Positions 8,211 through 16,442 of a stretch of DNA of 64,000 nt are shown here, piece after piece (the first letter of the stretch is position 1; each line of letters opens with the position of its first letter). The stretch is from JTS-RE37 sp963756115. GTDB taxonomy: Bacteria > Bacteroidota > Bacteroidia > Flavobacteriales > Flavobacteriaceae. The position numbers and the translations under genes are program-made. The notes under the pieces were generated by a model. That model made no database searches. It saw only the letters and a program-made list of their open reading frames with translations, and was not told the DNA's origin. The stretch is from the NCBI GenBank assembly GCA_963756115.1, contig CAVWMN010000009.1:310001-374000 (forward strand). Reading direction: 5' to 3'.

Positions 8211-9239
8211 ATGAGATCTATACAAATAAAAACAAATAAAATAAGCGACATGTTCGGGGAACTCCACCAAAATTTAGGAGGCTCACATTCCGTAGATATC
8301 AGAGAACATATTTTGGACGTGGATAATGAATTCGGTTGCGGCCGGATCCGTGGAATTTCATTTGAAGATGGAATTACCTATCTGGAGTTCGACATGACTT
8401 TTTCTGAAAAATTGGTACTTAGTATCGAAGCTTCTGATAAAATGCCCATTTATTTCACCTATTGTTCCAAGGGGAAGTTGGCACACAGCTTTGGCCAGGA
8501 TGGTGAAAAACGCGTCCTTGGGAATTTCCAGACCGGGATCCTTACCAATAAATCTTCGGAAGAACACACTTTGTATTTCCAAAAAGATGTCCGGCTTCAG
8601 ACTTCTTTGATCACCGTGTATGTTGAAGACCAATCAGAAAAGGAATCCAATAATGATCTGAAATCAAAATTAAAAGAAACCTTCTTTGCAGATACTACAT
8701 CTGACAACTTCGTTTATATTGGGTCACACAACCTTAAGATCGCGGAATTAACCCAGCAGTTGAGCGCTATTACCCAGAAAGGGATCGTTCGGCACCTCCT
8801 GGTTGAAGGCTATGTGCATATGATGCTGGCATTGGAAATCCAGCAACATACTGATGATCTTGATAAAATGGAAAATTTCTCAGGGTCGCTTACACCGCGT
8901 GAAATGGATTCTGTCGTGGAAGTTTCCGAATTCATCAAGAATTACCCTGAAACCCAATTATGCATCAAGCAATTGAGTCATAAATCAGGCCTCTCACCTT
9001 CAAAGCTTCAGGAAGGGTTCAAACTGATGCATGATCGCACCGTTAGCGATTATATCCGGGACGTACGCGTCAGGAAGTCGGAAGAATTGATCAAAAATAC
9101 AGACCTCAATATTTCCGAAGTGGTCTATAGCATCGGATTGACCAGCAGGAGTTATTTTTCAAAGATTTTCAAGAAAAAGTATAACTGCAGTCCGAAACAA
9201 TATAAAAATCAACAACAGCGTCTGGCAGCATCTGCCTGA
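8211..9239 (+). CDS. AraC-family transcriptional regulator
   Basis: 342 residues. The C-terminal 100 residues are an AraC-type DNA-binding domain: 'LCIKQLSHKSGLSPSKLQEGF' (first HTH), then 'LNISEVVYSIGLTSRSYFSKI' and 'FKKKYNCSPKQYK' (second HTH and the family signature). The first 230 residues are a less conserved sensor region with beta-rich segments (ITYLEFDMTFSEKLVLSIE), common in flavobacterial regulators of this size. A clear terminator follows at 9261-9290, and a long AT-rich leader precedes it, so it is probably monocistronic. The signal and targets are unknown. Confidence 0.88.
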   Translation: MRSIQIKTNKISDMFGELHQNLGGSHSVDIREHILDVDNEFGCGRIRGISFEDGITYLEFDMTFSEKLVLSIEASDKMPIYFTYCSKGKLAHSFGQDGEKRVLGNFQTGILTNKSSEEHTLYFQKDVRLQTSLITVYVEDQSEKESNNDLKSKLKETFFADTTSDNFVYIGSHNLKIAELTQQLSAITQKGIVRHLLVEGYVHMMLALEIQQHTDDLDKMENFSGSLTPREMDSVVEVSEFIKNYPETQLCIKQLSHKSGLSPSKLQEGFKLMHDRTVSDYIRDVRVRKSEELIKNTDLNISEVVYSIGLTSRSYFSKIFKKKYNCSPKQYKNQQQRLAASA

Positions 9240-9260
9240 TCGGATTTCAAGAGTATCCAT

Positions 9261-9290
9261 AAAAAACCAGCCCTTTCGGCTGGTTTTTTT
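9261..9290 (+). terminator. Rho-independent terminator after the AraC-type gene
   Basis: AAAAAACCAGCC (9261-9272) pairs with GGCTGGTTTTTTT (9278-9290) around a CTTTC loop; the T run follows the stem on the plus strand. Confidence 0.9.
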
Positions 9291-9366
9291 ATGTTCCGGA
9301 TTTAAAACAGTTAAATCTGCCTGTTTGTGGAATCAGGCCTTTACTTAGGAATGGACCAGCCTCCAT

Positions 9367-9426
9367 AAAAAAAGCTCCCCCCGGCAGGCATCCACATTAA
9401 ATGCGGGGACCCACCGGGGGGAGCTT
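9367..9426 (-). terminator. Terminator of the YciF-like gene (minus strand)
   Basis: AAGCTCCCCCCGG (9372-9384) is complementary to CCGGGGGGAGCTT (9414-9426), a 13-bp GC-rich stem with a 29-nt loop that contains a small GCAT/ATGC inner pair. Seven A on the plus strand at 9367-9373 give the T run for a transcript coming from the gene at 9446-9937. Confidence 0.85.
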
Positions 9427-9445
9427 ATTGCTGCTATCCCGATAC

Positions 9446-9937
9446 TTAGGAGGCGTTGATGGCTTTTTTGTTTAACCTGTTTTCAGCCAACTTGTCAAGG
9501 GCATTGTCTGCGTCATATTCCTCGTCCAGTGTGGTTTGGAGTTTTTCAGCGACCTCTGAATGGCCCAATTCCTTCGCATAACGGACGGCAGTACCGTAAC
9601 CTGATATTTCATAGTGCTCAACGCGCTGCGCTTCGGCAATAAGGCCGGCATCCATCACTTCATCATCTTCAGCTTCTTCTATAAAACTTTCAGCTTCTTT
9701 GATCAACCCTTCCATAGCCTTGCAGGTTTCTCCTTTGGGGGAAAAATCCAATTCCTTACAGATTTCCTCCAGGCGGCTCTTCTGCTCCTTGGTAACGTTA
9801 AGGTGGTCCTCAAAGGCTTGTTTCAGTTTACTGTCCGAGGCATTTTTAACCATTTTTGGCAGGGCTACCACCAATTGGCTTTCTGCACTGTACAGGTCCT
9901 TTAGCTGGTGCTTGAATAAATCTTCTAGTGTTTTCAT
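9446..9937 (-). CDS. YciF/YciE-like ferritin-fold protein (DUF892)
   Basis: 163 residues. It opens with 'LEDLFKHQLKDLYSAESQL', the characteristic DUF892 start, in which the Asp-Tyr-Ala-Glu segment provides one carboxylate cluster. Later, 'EEAEDDEVMDAGLIAEAQRVEHYEISGYGT' in the middle carries the second set of Glu/His ligands (written here in part: EAQRVEHYEISGYG). The family forms a four-helix ferritin-like bundle with a di-iron type site and is induced by stress in other bacteria; the exact reaction is unknown. Monocistronic, with its own strong terminator. Length is normal for the family. Confidence 0.9.
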   Translation of the reverse strand: MKTLEDLFKHQLKDLYSAESQLVVALPKMVKNASDSKLKQAFEDHLNVTKEQKSRLEEICKELDFSPKGETCKAMEGLIKEAESFIEEAEDDEVMDAGLIAEAQRVEHYEISGYGTAVRYAKELGHSEVAEKLQTTLDEEYDADNALDKLAENRLNKKAINAS

Positions 9938-10390
9938 GGTATCTATTTTTATGTATTAATAATGGTATAATTTTCTTCTAAAGTACCCTTCAACAAGGGT
10001 TTCGAATAGCCTTTACCATAAAAAAAATAACGTTATCAATAGCCCCTGATTCCGTAGAACGAATCAGCAGCATTTGGGATCGGCCGGTTGAGGAAAAAGT
10101 GTGGGACTGCACTGAAAACAGCCACAGGATTCTTTTTTAGCGGAAAACCGTAAATGTCAGGGGGTTGCCGGGGGTGGCAGGTAGCTATGGAATGTAGCTC
10201 CGTTGTTTTTTTCCCCGGATGCAGTAACAGCAAGGTTCCGGATGATATATTATAGTGACGGTAGGCCGGTTCCTGTCACCATTCCGGTTATGCAGTCCCT
10301 GGAATTCCTGGAACGGATGATAACATCCATTTCGCTACCGCCGGGAATCAATGTTTGAAGGTTTTTTTTACTTTACGCTCCATGCCAGGA
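9938..10390. other. Intergenic stretch, nothing recognised
   Basis: 453 bp between the YciF-like gene start and the end of the response regulator gene. A 65-codon open frame on the minus strand (10036-10233) has no coding character. I see no RNA, repeat or promoter that I would defend. Confidence 0.5.
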
Positions 10391-10837
10391 TCAAACTTTG
10401 ATGACAAAATCCTTCATGGACGTTGGCCTGCTTTGGTTTTGATCGATCGATTCCAGGCTGCGCTCCAGGGAGGCCTTAAGTTGTGTATAGGATTTCGGTT
10501 TTTGAAGGTAGAGGTTGGCACCTTTTTCAAGTAAAATTTCTGCCATATGCGGATCAAGGGAAGTAGAATAGATCACAATCGGGATTTCAGATAAGGTCGG
10601 TTCCAGCTTGATGTCGTTAAGGCACTCCTCCCCATTCATGAGTGGCATATTGAGGTCAAGGAATATCATATCTGGCAGTGCAATTTCCTTGTCGATAAGA
10701 TTGGCCATGAGGTCCACGCCATTTTCGAAAGTAGTCACCCTGGTATTTGTTTCGAGTTCATCAAGGGCCTCACAAAATAATAGGCGGTCGTCATCATCAT
10801 CATCTGCAAGGAAAATATTCAACTGATCTTTGTTCAT
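10391..10837 (-). CDS. Single-domain response regulator (orphan)
   Basis: 148 residues, receiver domain only: acidic pocket 'FLADDDDDDRLLF' near residues 9-21, phospho-acceptor Asp61 in 'MIFLDLNMPLMNGEECL', Ser/Thr switch in 'IVIYSTSLD' and Lys in 'LQKPKSYTQL'. It is about as long as, and clearly paralogous to, the regulator at 4489-4929. No kinase gene is adjacent, so it is an orphan. The six-Asp run in the acidic pocket is a composition quirk rather than a defect. Upstream (10838-11054) lies the divergent promoter region shared with the dehydrogenase gene. Confidence 0.88.
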   Translation of the reverse strand: MNKDQLNIFLADDDDDDRLLFCEALDELETNTRVTTFENGVDLMANLIDKEIALPDMIFLDLNMPLMNGEECLNDIKLEPTLSEIPIVIYSTSLDPHMAEILLEKGANLYLQKPKSYTQLKASLERSLESIDQNQSRPTSMKDFVIKV

Positions 10838-11054
10838 GTGATAAAGATAATTTAATTAGAAGCTAAAAATAAGGTATTATGTAACACCTACGGCTATATT
10901 TCTTTAATCAATCGTACCGATTTCCCTCAAACAGTTAAACAAAAATTGAGCAACAATTCAGTAGGGAAGCTTGCAATAGTTACTCATTTCCTAACTTTTT
11001 GAATTACCGTAACTTTAGGGAGCCCTATTTCAAAATTACAATTATCTTCATCCT

Positions 11055-12062
11055 ATGAAGTATATCGTGTGCCAGAATCCCGGAACTTTCTCCCTGCTGC
11101 ATAAACCGCGCCCGGTACGAAAGCAGGGGGAAGCCCTGCTTAAGGTCCTTAAAATAGGGATTTGTGGAACAGACCTGCATGCGTATTTGGGGAACCAGGC
11201 CTTTTTTTCATATCCCAGGATCCTGGGTCATGAGCTGGCTGCGGAAGTGGTTGAGATCGAAAAAAATGCAGACGGGATACAGGTCGGTGAAACCGTTGCG
11301 GTAATGCCATATGTTAGCTGCGGGATGTGTATTGCCTGTCGGAATGGAAAGACGAACTGTTGTTCGGAAATACGTGTCCTGGGAGTGCATACAGACGGCG
11401 GTATGCAGGAATATATTTCCCTTCCCACCAACCTGTTGCTGAAGGCGGATGGCCTTGATCATGACCAGATAGCGATCCTGGAACCCCTAGCGATTGCGGC
11501 GCATGCAATACGCCGGGCAGCAGTGAAAAAAGGGGAATTTGCAGTTGTTGTGGGCTGCGGCCCCATCGGTATCGGGATACTCCGGATGGCTCAACTGGCC
11601 GGGGCCAAAACAATAGCTGTGGACCCGGATAAGGGACGCCTTGATTTCGCAGGAAATTCCATGGGGGTAGAGCACCTCATAGGGGATCCTTCAGGAGCAG
11701 TTGAACAAATCGCTGAGATTACCAACAGTGAGATGGCCACAGTTGTCTTTGACGCCACCGGGAATCGGGAAGCCCTGGAAAATGGTATCTACTATATGGC
11801 CCACGGGGGACGGTATGTGTTGGTAGGATTATCGAAAGGAGACCTAGCCTTCCCGCATCCGGTTATACATGCCCGGGAGACCACGCTGCTCTGCAGCAGG
11901 AATGCTACCCGGGAAGATTTTGAGTATGTCATGCAAACCATCGGGCAATTCCCCACAGCGGCCTATATAACCCATCAGGTGCCGTTTGATGCCATGATAT
12001 CCCGGTTTGAAGGTTGGACCAAACCCGGGAATGGGGTTATTAAAGCCATGGTAAATTTGTAG
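11055..12062 (+). CDS. Zinc-dependent medium-chain alcohol/sugar dehydrogenase
   Basis: 335 residues, cytosolic MDR family. Catalytic zinc ligands are visible in 'GICGTDLHAYLG' (Cys, about residue 37), 'GHELAAEVVE' (His/Glu) and 'ILEPLAIAAHA'. The structural-zinc loop 'CGMCIACRNGKTNCC' has its four cysteines. A Rossmann segment 'VVVGCGPIGIGILRMAQLAG' binds NAD(P). The family oxidises polyols and sugar or sugar-acid hydroxyls. Standing directly before a UxaA-type dehydratase and a fuconolactonase-like hydrolase, it may oxidise L-fucose (or another deoxysugar), or the 2-keto-3-deoxy acid made later; the choice cannot be made from sequence. Confidence 0.88.
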   Translation: MKYIVCQNPGTFSLLHKPRPVRKQGEALLKVLKIGICGTDLHAYLGNQAFFSYPRILGHELAAEVVEIEKNADGIQVGETVAVMPYVSCGMCIACRNGKTNCCSEIRVLGVHTDGGMQEYISLPTNLLLKADGLDHDQIAILEPLAIAAHAIRRAAVKKGEFAVVVGCGPIGIGILRMAQLAGAKTIAVDPDKGRLDFAGNSMGVEHLIGDPSGAVEQIAEITNSEMATVVFDATGNREALENGIYYMAHGGRYVLVGLSKGDLAFPHPVIHARETTLLCSRNATREDFEYVMQTIGQFPTAAYITHQVPFDAMISRFEGWTKPGNGVIKAMVNL

Positions 12063-12257
12063 CCGTCTAATACGGTAAGATATATGATTAAAGAAGTAGT
12101 GACCTTGGCGGGAAATCATGATGCTACCTGTCAATGAAGAAGATGCCGAGAAGCATTTCGGGACGCAAACCTGCTTTCACTTGATGAATTGGAGAAATTA
12201 AAGGGGGGGATGCCTCCGGAAGGGTTTCCCGCTAAACTAAAAAAGAGTACCCGCTAT
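12063..12257 (+). other. Coding-like gap before the UxaA gene (possible gene remnant)
   Basis: 195 bp. One frame is open from 12138 into the UxaA frame and reads LSLDELEKLKGGMPPEGFPA just before ATG 12258. Another frame at 12118 reads MMLPVNEEDAEKHF; with one shift the two join into coherent helix-like sequence (NEEDAEKHF then RDANLLSLDELEKLK). This could be the 3' end of a lost gene or an N-terminal extension of UxaA. I do not recognise the family. A TTG at 12189 would add 23 residues to UxaA. Confidence 0.3.
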
Positions 12258-13913
12258 ATGGAACAAAAAGATTTTTTAATGATCCATCCGGACGACAATG
12301 TCCTTGTCGCCCTGCAGGATATGGAGGGGGGCAAGCTCATCACTTACAAGGGGACGGGCTTTCCACTGATCCGCAAAACCCTGGCCAAGCATAAATTTGC
12401 ACTGACAGACCGTAAGCCCGGGGAGGAAATCATTATGTACGGAACGCTGGTAGGGAAGGCGATAAAACCGATCGCACGGGGCGAGACCATCACCACGGAA
12501 AATGTGGTTCATGCAGCTGCGGAATACGGTGTGGGTGAACAGCGTAGCACATGGGAGCCGCCTGATATCAGTAAATGGGAGAACAGGACATATCCGGGGT
12601 TCCACAGGGCAGATGGGAGCGTTGGTACCGCCAACTACTGGCTGGTGATCCCCCTGGTTTTTTGCGAAAACAGGAATGTGAATGTCCTTAAATCCTCTTT
12701 ATTGAAATCGCTTGGCTACCATACGGAAAGCGATTTCGTCATTGATACCGGGATGCTGATCTCCCGGTATCGAAATGGTGGTACTGCAGAAGAGCTCCTG
12801 TCCGCAAATATCATCAAATCACAGGAGGAGTTGAAGCAAAACCGGATCTTCCCCAATGTGGACGGGATTAAATTCCTGAATCATGAAGGAGGCTGCGGTG
12901 GTTTTAGACTGGACTCCGAGGCGCTTTGCAACCTGTTGGCAGGATATGTTACACATCCCAATGTAGCCGGTGCAACCATCCTTAGCCTCGGGTGCCAGAA
13001 TGCACAATACAGGCTACTGGAGGAAGCCATACAGCACCGTGACCCCGGATTCAGCAAACCCCTGTATGTACTGGAACAGCAAAAAAGCAGCAGTGAACGG
13101 GCGTTTATCGAAGAAGCTGTCAAAAAAACATTTGTAGGCCTCATCGAAGCAGATAAAATAACCCGTAAACCTGCACCCCTGGGTACGATAACGCTTGGCC
13201 TTGAATGCGGGGGTTCGGATGGCTTTTCCGGTATCTCGGCCAACCCGGTCTTGGGTTATGCCTCTGACCTGTTGGTTGCTTTGGGGGGAACAACCATCTT
13301 ATCGGAATTCCCGGAACTGAATGGTGTGGAACAGGAATTGATCAACCGCTGTACCACCACACGGAATGCTGAAAAATTTGCAGACATTATGCGCGCCTAT
13401 TCAGCCAAGGCCAAAATCCTTGGATCCGGTTTTGAAAATAACCCGTCCCCAGGCAATATCAGGGATGGGTTGATCACCGATGCCATGAAGTCTGCCGGTG
13501 CCGCCAAAAAGGGTGGGACCTCCCCGGTGACTGATGTCCTGGATTATACGGAAAAGGCCACCCAAAGAGGCCTGAACCTTTTATGTACTCCGGGCAATGA
13601 CGTTGAAAGTACTACCGGTCTGGCCGGGTCTGGCAGTACCGTTATTGCATTTACCACAGGGTTGGGGACCCCAACCGGAAACCCGGTAGCCCCTGTTATC
13701 AAAATTTCGAGCAATAATACACTGGCCCGCCGCATGCGGGATATCATTGATTTTAATACGGGCACGGTGATCACCGGCGAGGATACCATTGAGTCCAGGG
13801 GGGAGGCCTTACTGGAGTATATCATAGAAGTGGCCGGGGGGGATGTGATGCCCGCGGCAGTACGGATGGGACAGGACGATTTTATCCCCTGGAAAAGGGG
13901 CATATCACTATAA
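12258..13913 (+). CDS. UxaA-family sugar-acid dehydratase (altronate/fuconate dehydratase-like)
   Basis: 551 residues from ATG 12258, chosen because the family starts with the strand seen here (FLMIHPDDNVLVALQDMEGG). The first 90 residues are the SAF-like domain ('GVLVGKALKPI'-type region, here 'GTLVGKAIKPIARGETI'). The catalytic part starts with 'GFHRADGSVGTANYWLVIPL' and contains 'EGGCGGF', 'GLECGGSDGFSGISANP' and 'TPGNDVESTTGLAGSG', all classical UxaA blocks with the metal-site Cys residues. UxaA-type enzymes dehydrate D-altronate, galactarate or related acids; in the Campylobacter jejuni fucose locus UxaA homologues sit beside an amidohydrolase and are taken to act on L-fuconate. Same arrangement here, so L-fuconate dehydratase is the preferred reading. 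Confidence 0.85.
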   Translation: MEQKDFLMIHPDDNVLVALQDMEGGKLITYKGTGFPLIRKTLAKHKFALTDRKPGEEIIMYGTLVGKAIKPIARGETITTENVVHAAAEYGVGEQRSTWEPPDISKWENRTYPGFHRADGSVGTANYWLVIPLVFCENRNVNVLKSSLLKSLGYHTESDFVIDTGMLISRYRNGGTAEELLSANIIKSQEELKQNRIFPNVDGIKFLNHEGGCGGFRLDSEALCNLLAGYVTHPNVAGATILSLGCQNAQYRLLEEAIQHRDPGFSKPLYVLEQQKSSSERAFIEEAVKKTFVGLIEADKITRKPAPLGTITLGLECGGSDGFSGISANPVLGYASDLLVALGGTTILSEFPELNGVEQELINRCTTTRNAEKFADIMRAYSAKAKILGSGFENNPSPGNIRDGLITDAMKSAGAAKKGGTSPVTDVLDYTEKATQRGLNLLCTPGNDVESTTGLAGSGSTVIAFTTGLGTPTGNPVAPVIKISSNNTLARRMRDIIDFNTGTVITGEDTIESRGEALLEYIIEVAGGDVMPAAVRMGQDDFIPWKRGISL

Positions 13914-13923
13914 TTGGCATGTT

Positions 13924-14751
13924 ATGATCATCGATGCACATCAACATTTCTGGCAATATGACCCCGGCAGGCATCACTGGATGGATGATTCCATGGCCTT
14001 GTTGCGCAGGGATTTCATGCCCGGCGAATTGCGTCAGCTATACACTGAAAATGATATTGATGGCTGTATTGCCGTACAAGTAGACCAAACTACCGCGGAA
14101 ACTGATTTCCTGGCAGACCTGGCCTCCGAATATCCATTTATAAAGGGGGTGGTAGGCTGGGCCGACCTACAGGACCCGGGGGTTAAGGCGCATTTGGAAC
14201 GCTATGGTTCGATTAAAACTGTCAAGGGATTCCGGCACCTCGTCCAATCAGAACCAGACCCTAATTTTCTGTTGAGGCAGCCGTTTATGAATGGAATCGC
14301 CTGCCTGGAACAATTTGGCTTCACCTATGACATCCTTGTTTTTCCGCACCAGCTCGGAGCGGTACTTGAATTTGTAAAACAATTCCCGAATCAGCCATTC
14401 ATCATAGACCACCTGGCAAAACCGTATATCAAAGATGGGTTTTTTGACGGTTGGGCAACCCTTATACAGGCAATTGGGCAACACGAAAACGTTTATTGTA
14501 AAATATCGGGGATGATAACCGAAGCAGACCACCTGGCATGGAACAAAGAGGACCTCCTCCCTTACATGGACTTGGTGCTTGAAACTTTCGGGGCAAGGCG
14601 GTTGCTGTATGGTTCTGACTGGCCGGTTTGCCTGATGGCCGGAACTTACGGCCAGGTATTGGAAACCATTCATGATTATATAACCCGGCTAAGCCATGCG
14701 GAACAAGCTGCCATCATGGGTGGGAATGCCGCAGTATTTTATAGGCTTTGA
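13924..14751 (+). CDS. Amidohydrolase, L-fuconolactonase/rhamnonolactonase-like
   Basis: 275 residues, COG3618 type. The metal site is given by 'IIDAHQHFWQYDP' (HxH), the His in 'FIIDHLAKPYIK' and the Asp in 'LLYGSDWPVC', a set diagnostic for sugar lactonases of this family; 'VYCKISGMITEA' is another family block. The enzyme opens L-fucono- or L-rhamnono-lactone to the free acid in the cytosol. It begins 10 bp after the UxaA gene, so the pair is an operon: lactone hydrolysis followed by dehydration of the acid. What is missing nearby is a short-chain dehydrogenase, a DapA-type aldolase and a FucP transporter. Confidence 0.87.
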   Translation: MIIDAHQHFWQYDPGRHHWMDDSMALLRRDFMPGELRQLYTENDIDGCIAVQVDQTTAETDFLADLASEYPFIKGVVGWADLQDPGVKAHLERYGSIKTVKGFRHLVQSEPDPNFLLRQPFMNGIACLEQFGFTYDILVFPHQLGAVLEFVKQFPNQPFIIDHLAKPYIKDGFFDGWATLIQAIGQHENVYCKISGMITEADHLAWNKEDLLPYMDLVLETFGARRLLYGSDWPVCLMAGTYGQVLETIHDYITRLSHAEQAAIMGGNAAVFYRL

Positions 14752-14790
14752 AAGGCTGCAGGCAGGAATGCACCAACACTTCATCCGTTT

Positions 14791-16284
14791 TCAGGGTGTA
14801 TCGCTTAAGGCCGGGTACAAATGTTTAAGGTCAAGATGGTCATGGAGGTCTCCCTGCAGGAGCAGCAGTTCCGCAAATAATTCCTTTATTTTTGCTTTGT
14901 AATGCGGGCTGGGATCATCTGCCAGGTTGTGCATTTCTTCGGGGTCCTCGTTCAGGTCAAATAAGAGGACCCTGGAAATTGACGGGTAGAGGATCAGTTT
15001 ATAGCCATCCTTCCGGATCATGCGTTGAAGGTCAATATAACCCCCGTAAATAGCACTATAGGCACTTTTACTGCTTGTGCCCCGGGCAAGGGGCAGGACA
15101 CTATTGAAATAAATGTAGTCCGGCTTTTCAATCCCCGCAAGATCCAGGGTAGTCGCCATGGCATCCTGCAGGTATATATCCGCATCAACCCTTTTGTTTT
15201 TTGGAATACCAGGACCGGTTATCATAAAGGGGACCCTGATACTGTGGTCAAAGAGATTTTGTTTCCCCATTAGTCCATGCTTCCCAACGGAAAGGCCATG
15301 GTCTGCCGTAAAGATCACATATGTATTTTCCAGGAGTCCTTTCGCTTCAAGATCATCCAAAATATGCCCGATCTGGGTATCGAGATGTGTAATGATGGCA
15401 TAGTATTCCTGCACATGCTTTTTAATGGCGTACGGAGTTCTGGGGAAGGGCGCAAGGGCCTCATCCCGGAGGTGCATCCCATTGCCCATGCTGTCTTTAA
15501 ACGGATATTCAGGCAACCAGCTTGCCGGCAGGCTTATTCCGGACAGGGGATACAGATCAAGATACTCCTGGGGTGCCTGCCTGGGGTCATGCGGGGCATT
15601 GAAAGCAAGGTACATGAAAAAAGGTTCTGCTTTGGTCCGGACGGTATCGATAAAATCCCGGGCATCGTCCCTGAGTACTTCAGACCAATGCCTGCCCCCT
15701 GACCAATATCCACCAAATTTTTTATCAGCAGGGTTCCAGGTGGAATCCTGTTCGTTCCGGGGCCTGTAATATCCCGCAGGCCTGTCAGTGATAGCAGCTG
15801 CCTTCAGGGCATCCGGTGGCATACCCGGCCTCACATGCGCCACCTTTTGGAATACCTTTTCCGCTCCGGCATCCACGTGCCATTTTCCGGACATATAGGT
15901 AGCATAACCCTGTTGCGCCATTAAATTTCCCCAGGTTTTGGTAAGGCCTTGGTTTCTAAGCCAATTCTGACGGAAACTGTTGGCATCCCACATACTCCGC
16001 CCGGAAATGATCATCGCCCTGGAGGCCAGGCAGACTGCACCGTTCCACCCTCCCATGTTGTAGGCATGTGTAAACGTTGTGCCTTCGTTCACCAGGCGAT
16101 CCAGGTTAGGGGTCTGTATCTCATGGTTCCCGAGGGCATGGATGGCGGTATAGGTCATGTCATCCGCAAACAGGAATACAAAATTGGGCAACGCTGCCTT
16201 ATCCCCTTGGCTTTGGGAACAACCCAGCAGGGTGCAGGCTATACAAAGGGAAAGATAGCACCGGAAAATCAGGGATAGGTTCAT
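14791..16284 (-). CDS. S1-family sulfatase, lipoprotein
   Basis: 497 residues. Signal peptide with lipobox LLGC (Cys22). The sulfatase fold begins 'NFVFLFADDMTY' (Asp pair for Ca2+), and the active-site motif is 'AVCLASRAMIISGR', in which Cys85 is the residue converted to formylglycine. Later blocks include 'YMSGKWHV', 'FFMYLAFNAPHDP' and 'VIFTADHGLSVGKHGLMGK', which give the remaining metal and sulfate ligands. The pattern is close to iduronate-2-sulfatase/choline-sulfatase-like S1 enzymes used on algal polysaccharides. Cu or Fe cofactors are not needed; maturation needs FGE, encoded at 19293. It is divergent from the sulfatase gene at 16443 and convergent with the lactonase. Confidence 0.9.
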   Translation of the reverse strand: MNLSLIFRCYLSLCIACTLLGCSQSQGDKAALPNFVFLFADDMTYTAIHALGNHEIQTPNLDRLVNEGTTFTHAYNMGGWNGAVCLASRAMIISGRSMWDANSFRQNWLRNQGLTKTWGNLMAQQGYATYMSGKWHVDAGAEKVFQKVAHVRPGMPPDALKAAAITDRPAGYYRPRNEQDSTWNPADKKFGGYWSGGRHWSEVLRDDARDFIDTVRTKAEPFFMYLAFNAPHDPRQAPQEYLDLYPLSGISLPASWLPEYPFKDSMGNGMHLRDEALAPFPRTPYAIKKHVQEYYAIITHLDTQIGHILDDLEAKGLLENTYVIFTADHGLSVGKHGLMGKQNLFDHSIRVPFMITGPGIPKNKRVDADIYLQDAMATTLDLAGIEKPDYIYFNSVLPLARGTSSKSAYSAIYGGYIDLQRMIRKDGYKLILYPSISRVLLFDLNEDPEEMHNLADDPSPHYKAKIKELFAELLLLQGDLHDHLDLKHLYPALSDTP

Positions 16285-16442
16285 CTGTATTTATTATTTT
16301 TATCGGATGCCTCCGGGCAAAGCCGTGTGGCGGGGATAAATAGGTTATTTTGTACGAATGTAATAAATAGTAATATATTTAAACCGTGCGGGGATATTGG
16401 AACAGGGCCAGGTAGCCCGATGCCCATAGACTGATCAACACC

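Noticed and set aside
9367..9426. Possible attachment site or small RNA because of the long GC-rich inverted repeat
   Set aside because: Position right after the YciF-like gene and the T run mark it as a terminator.
10036..10233. 65-codon open frame on the minus strand in an intergenic region
   Set aside because: No start context, no motif, composition unlike neighbouring genes.
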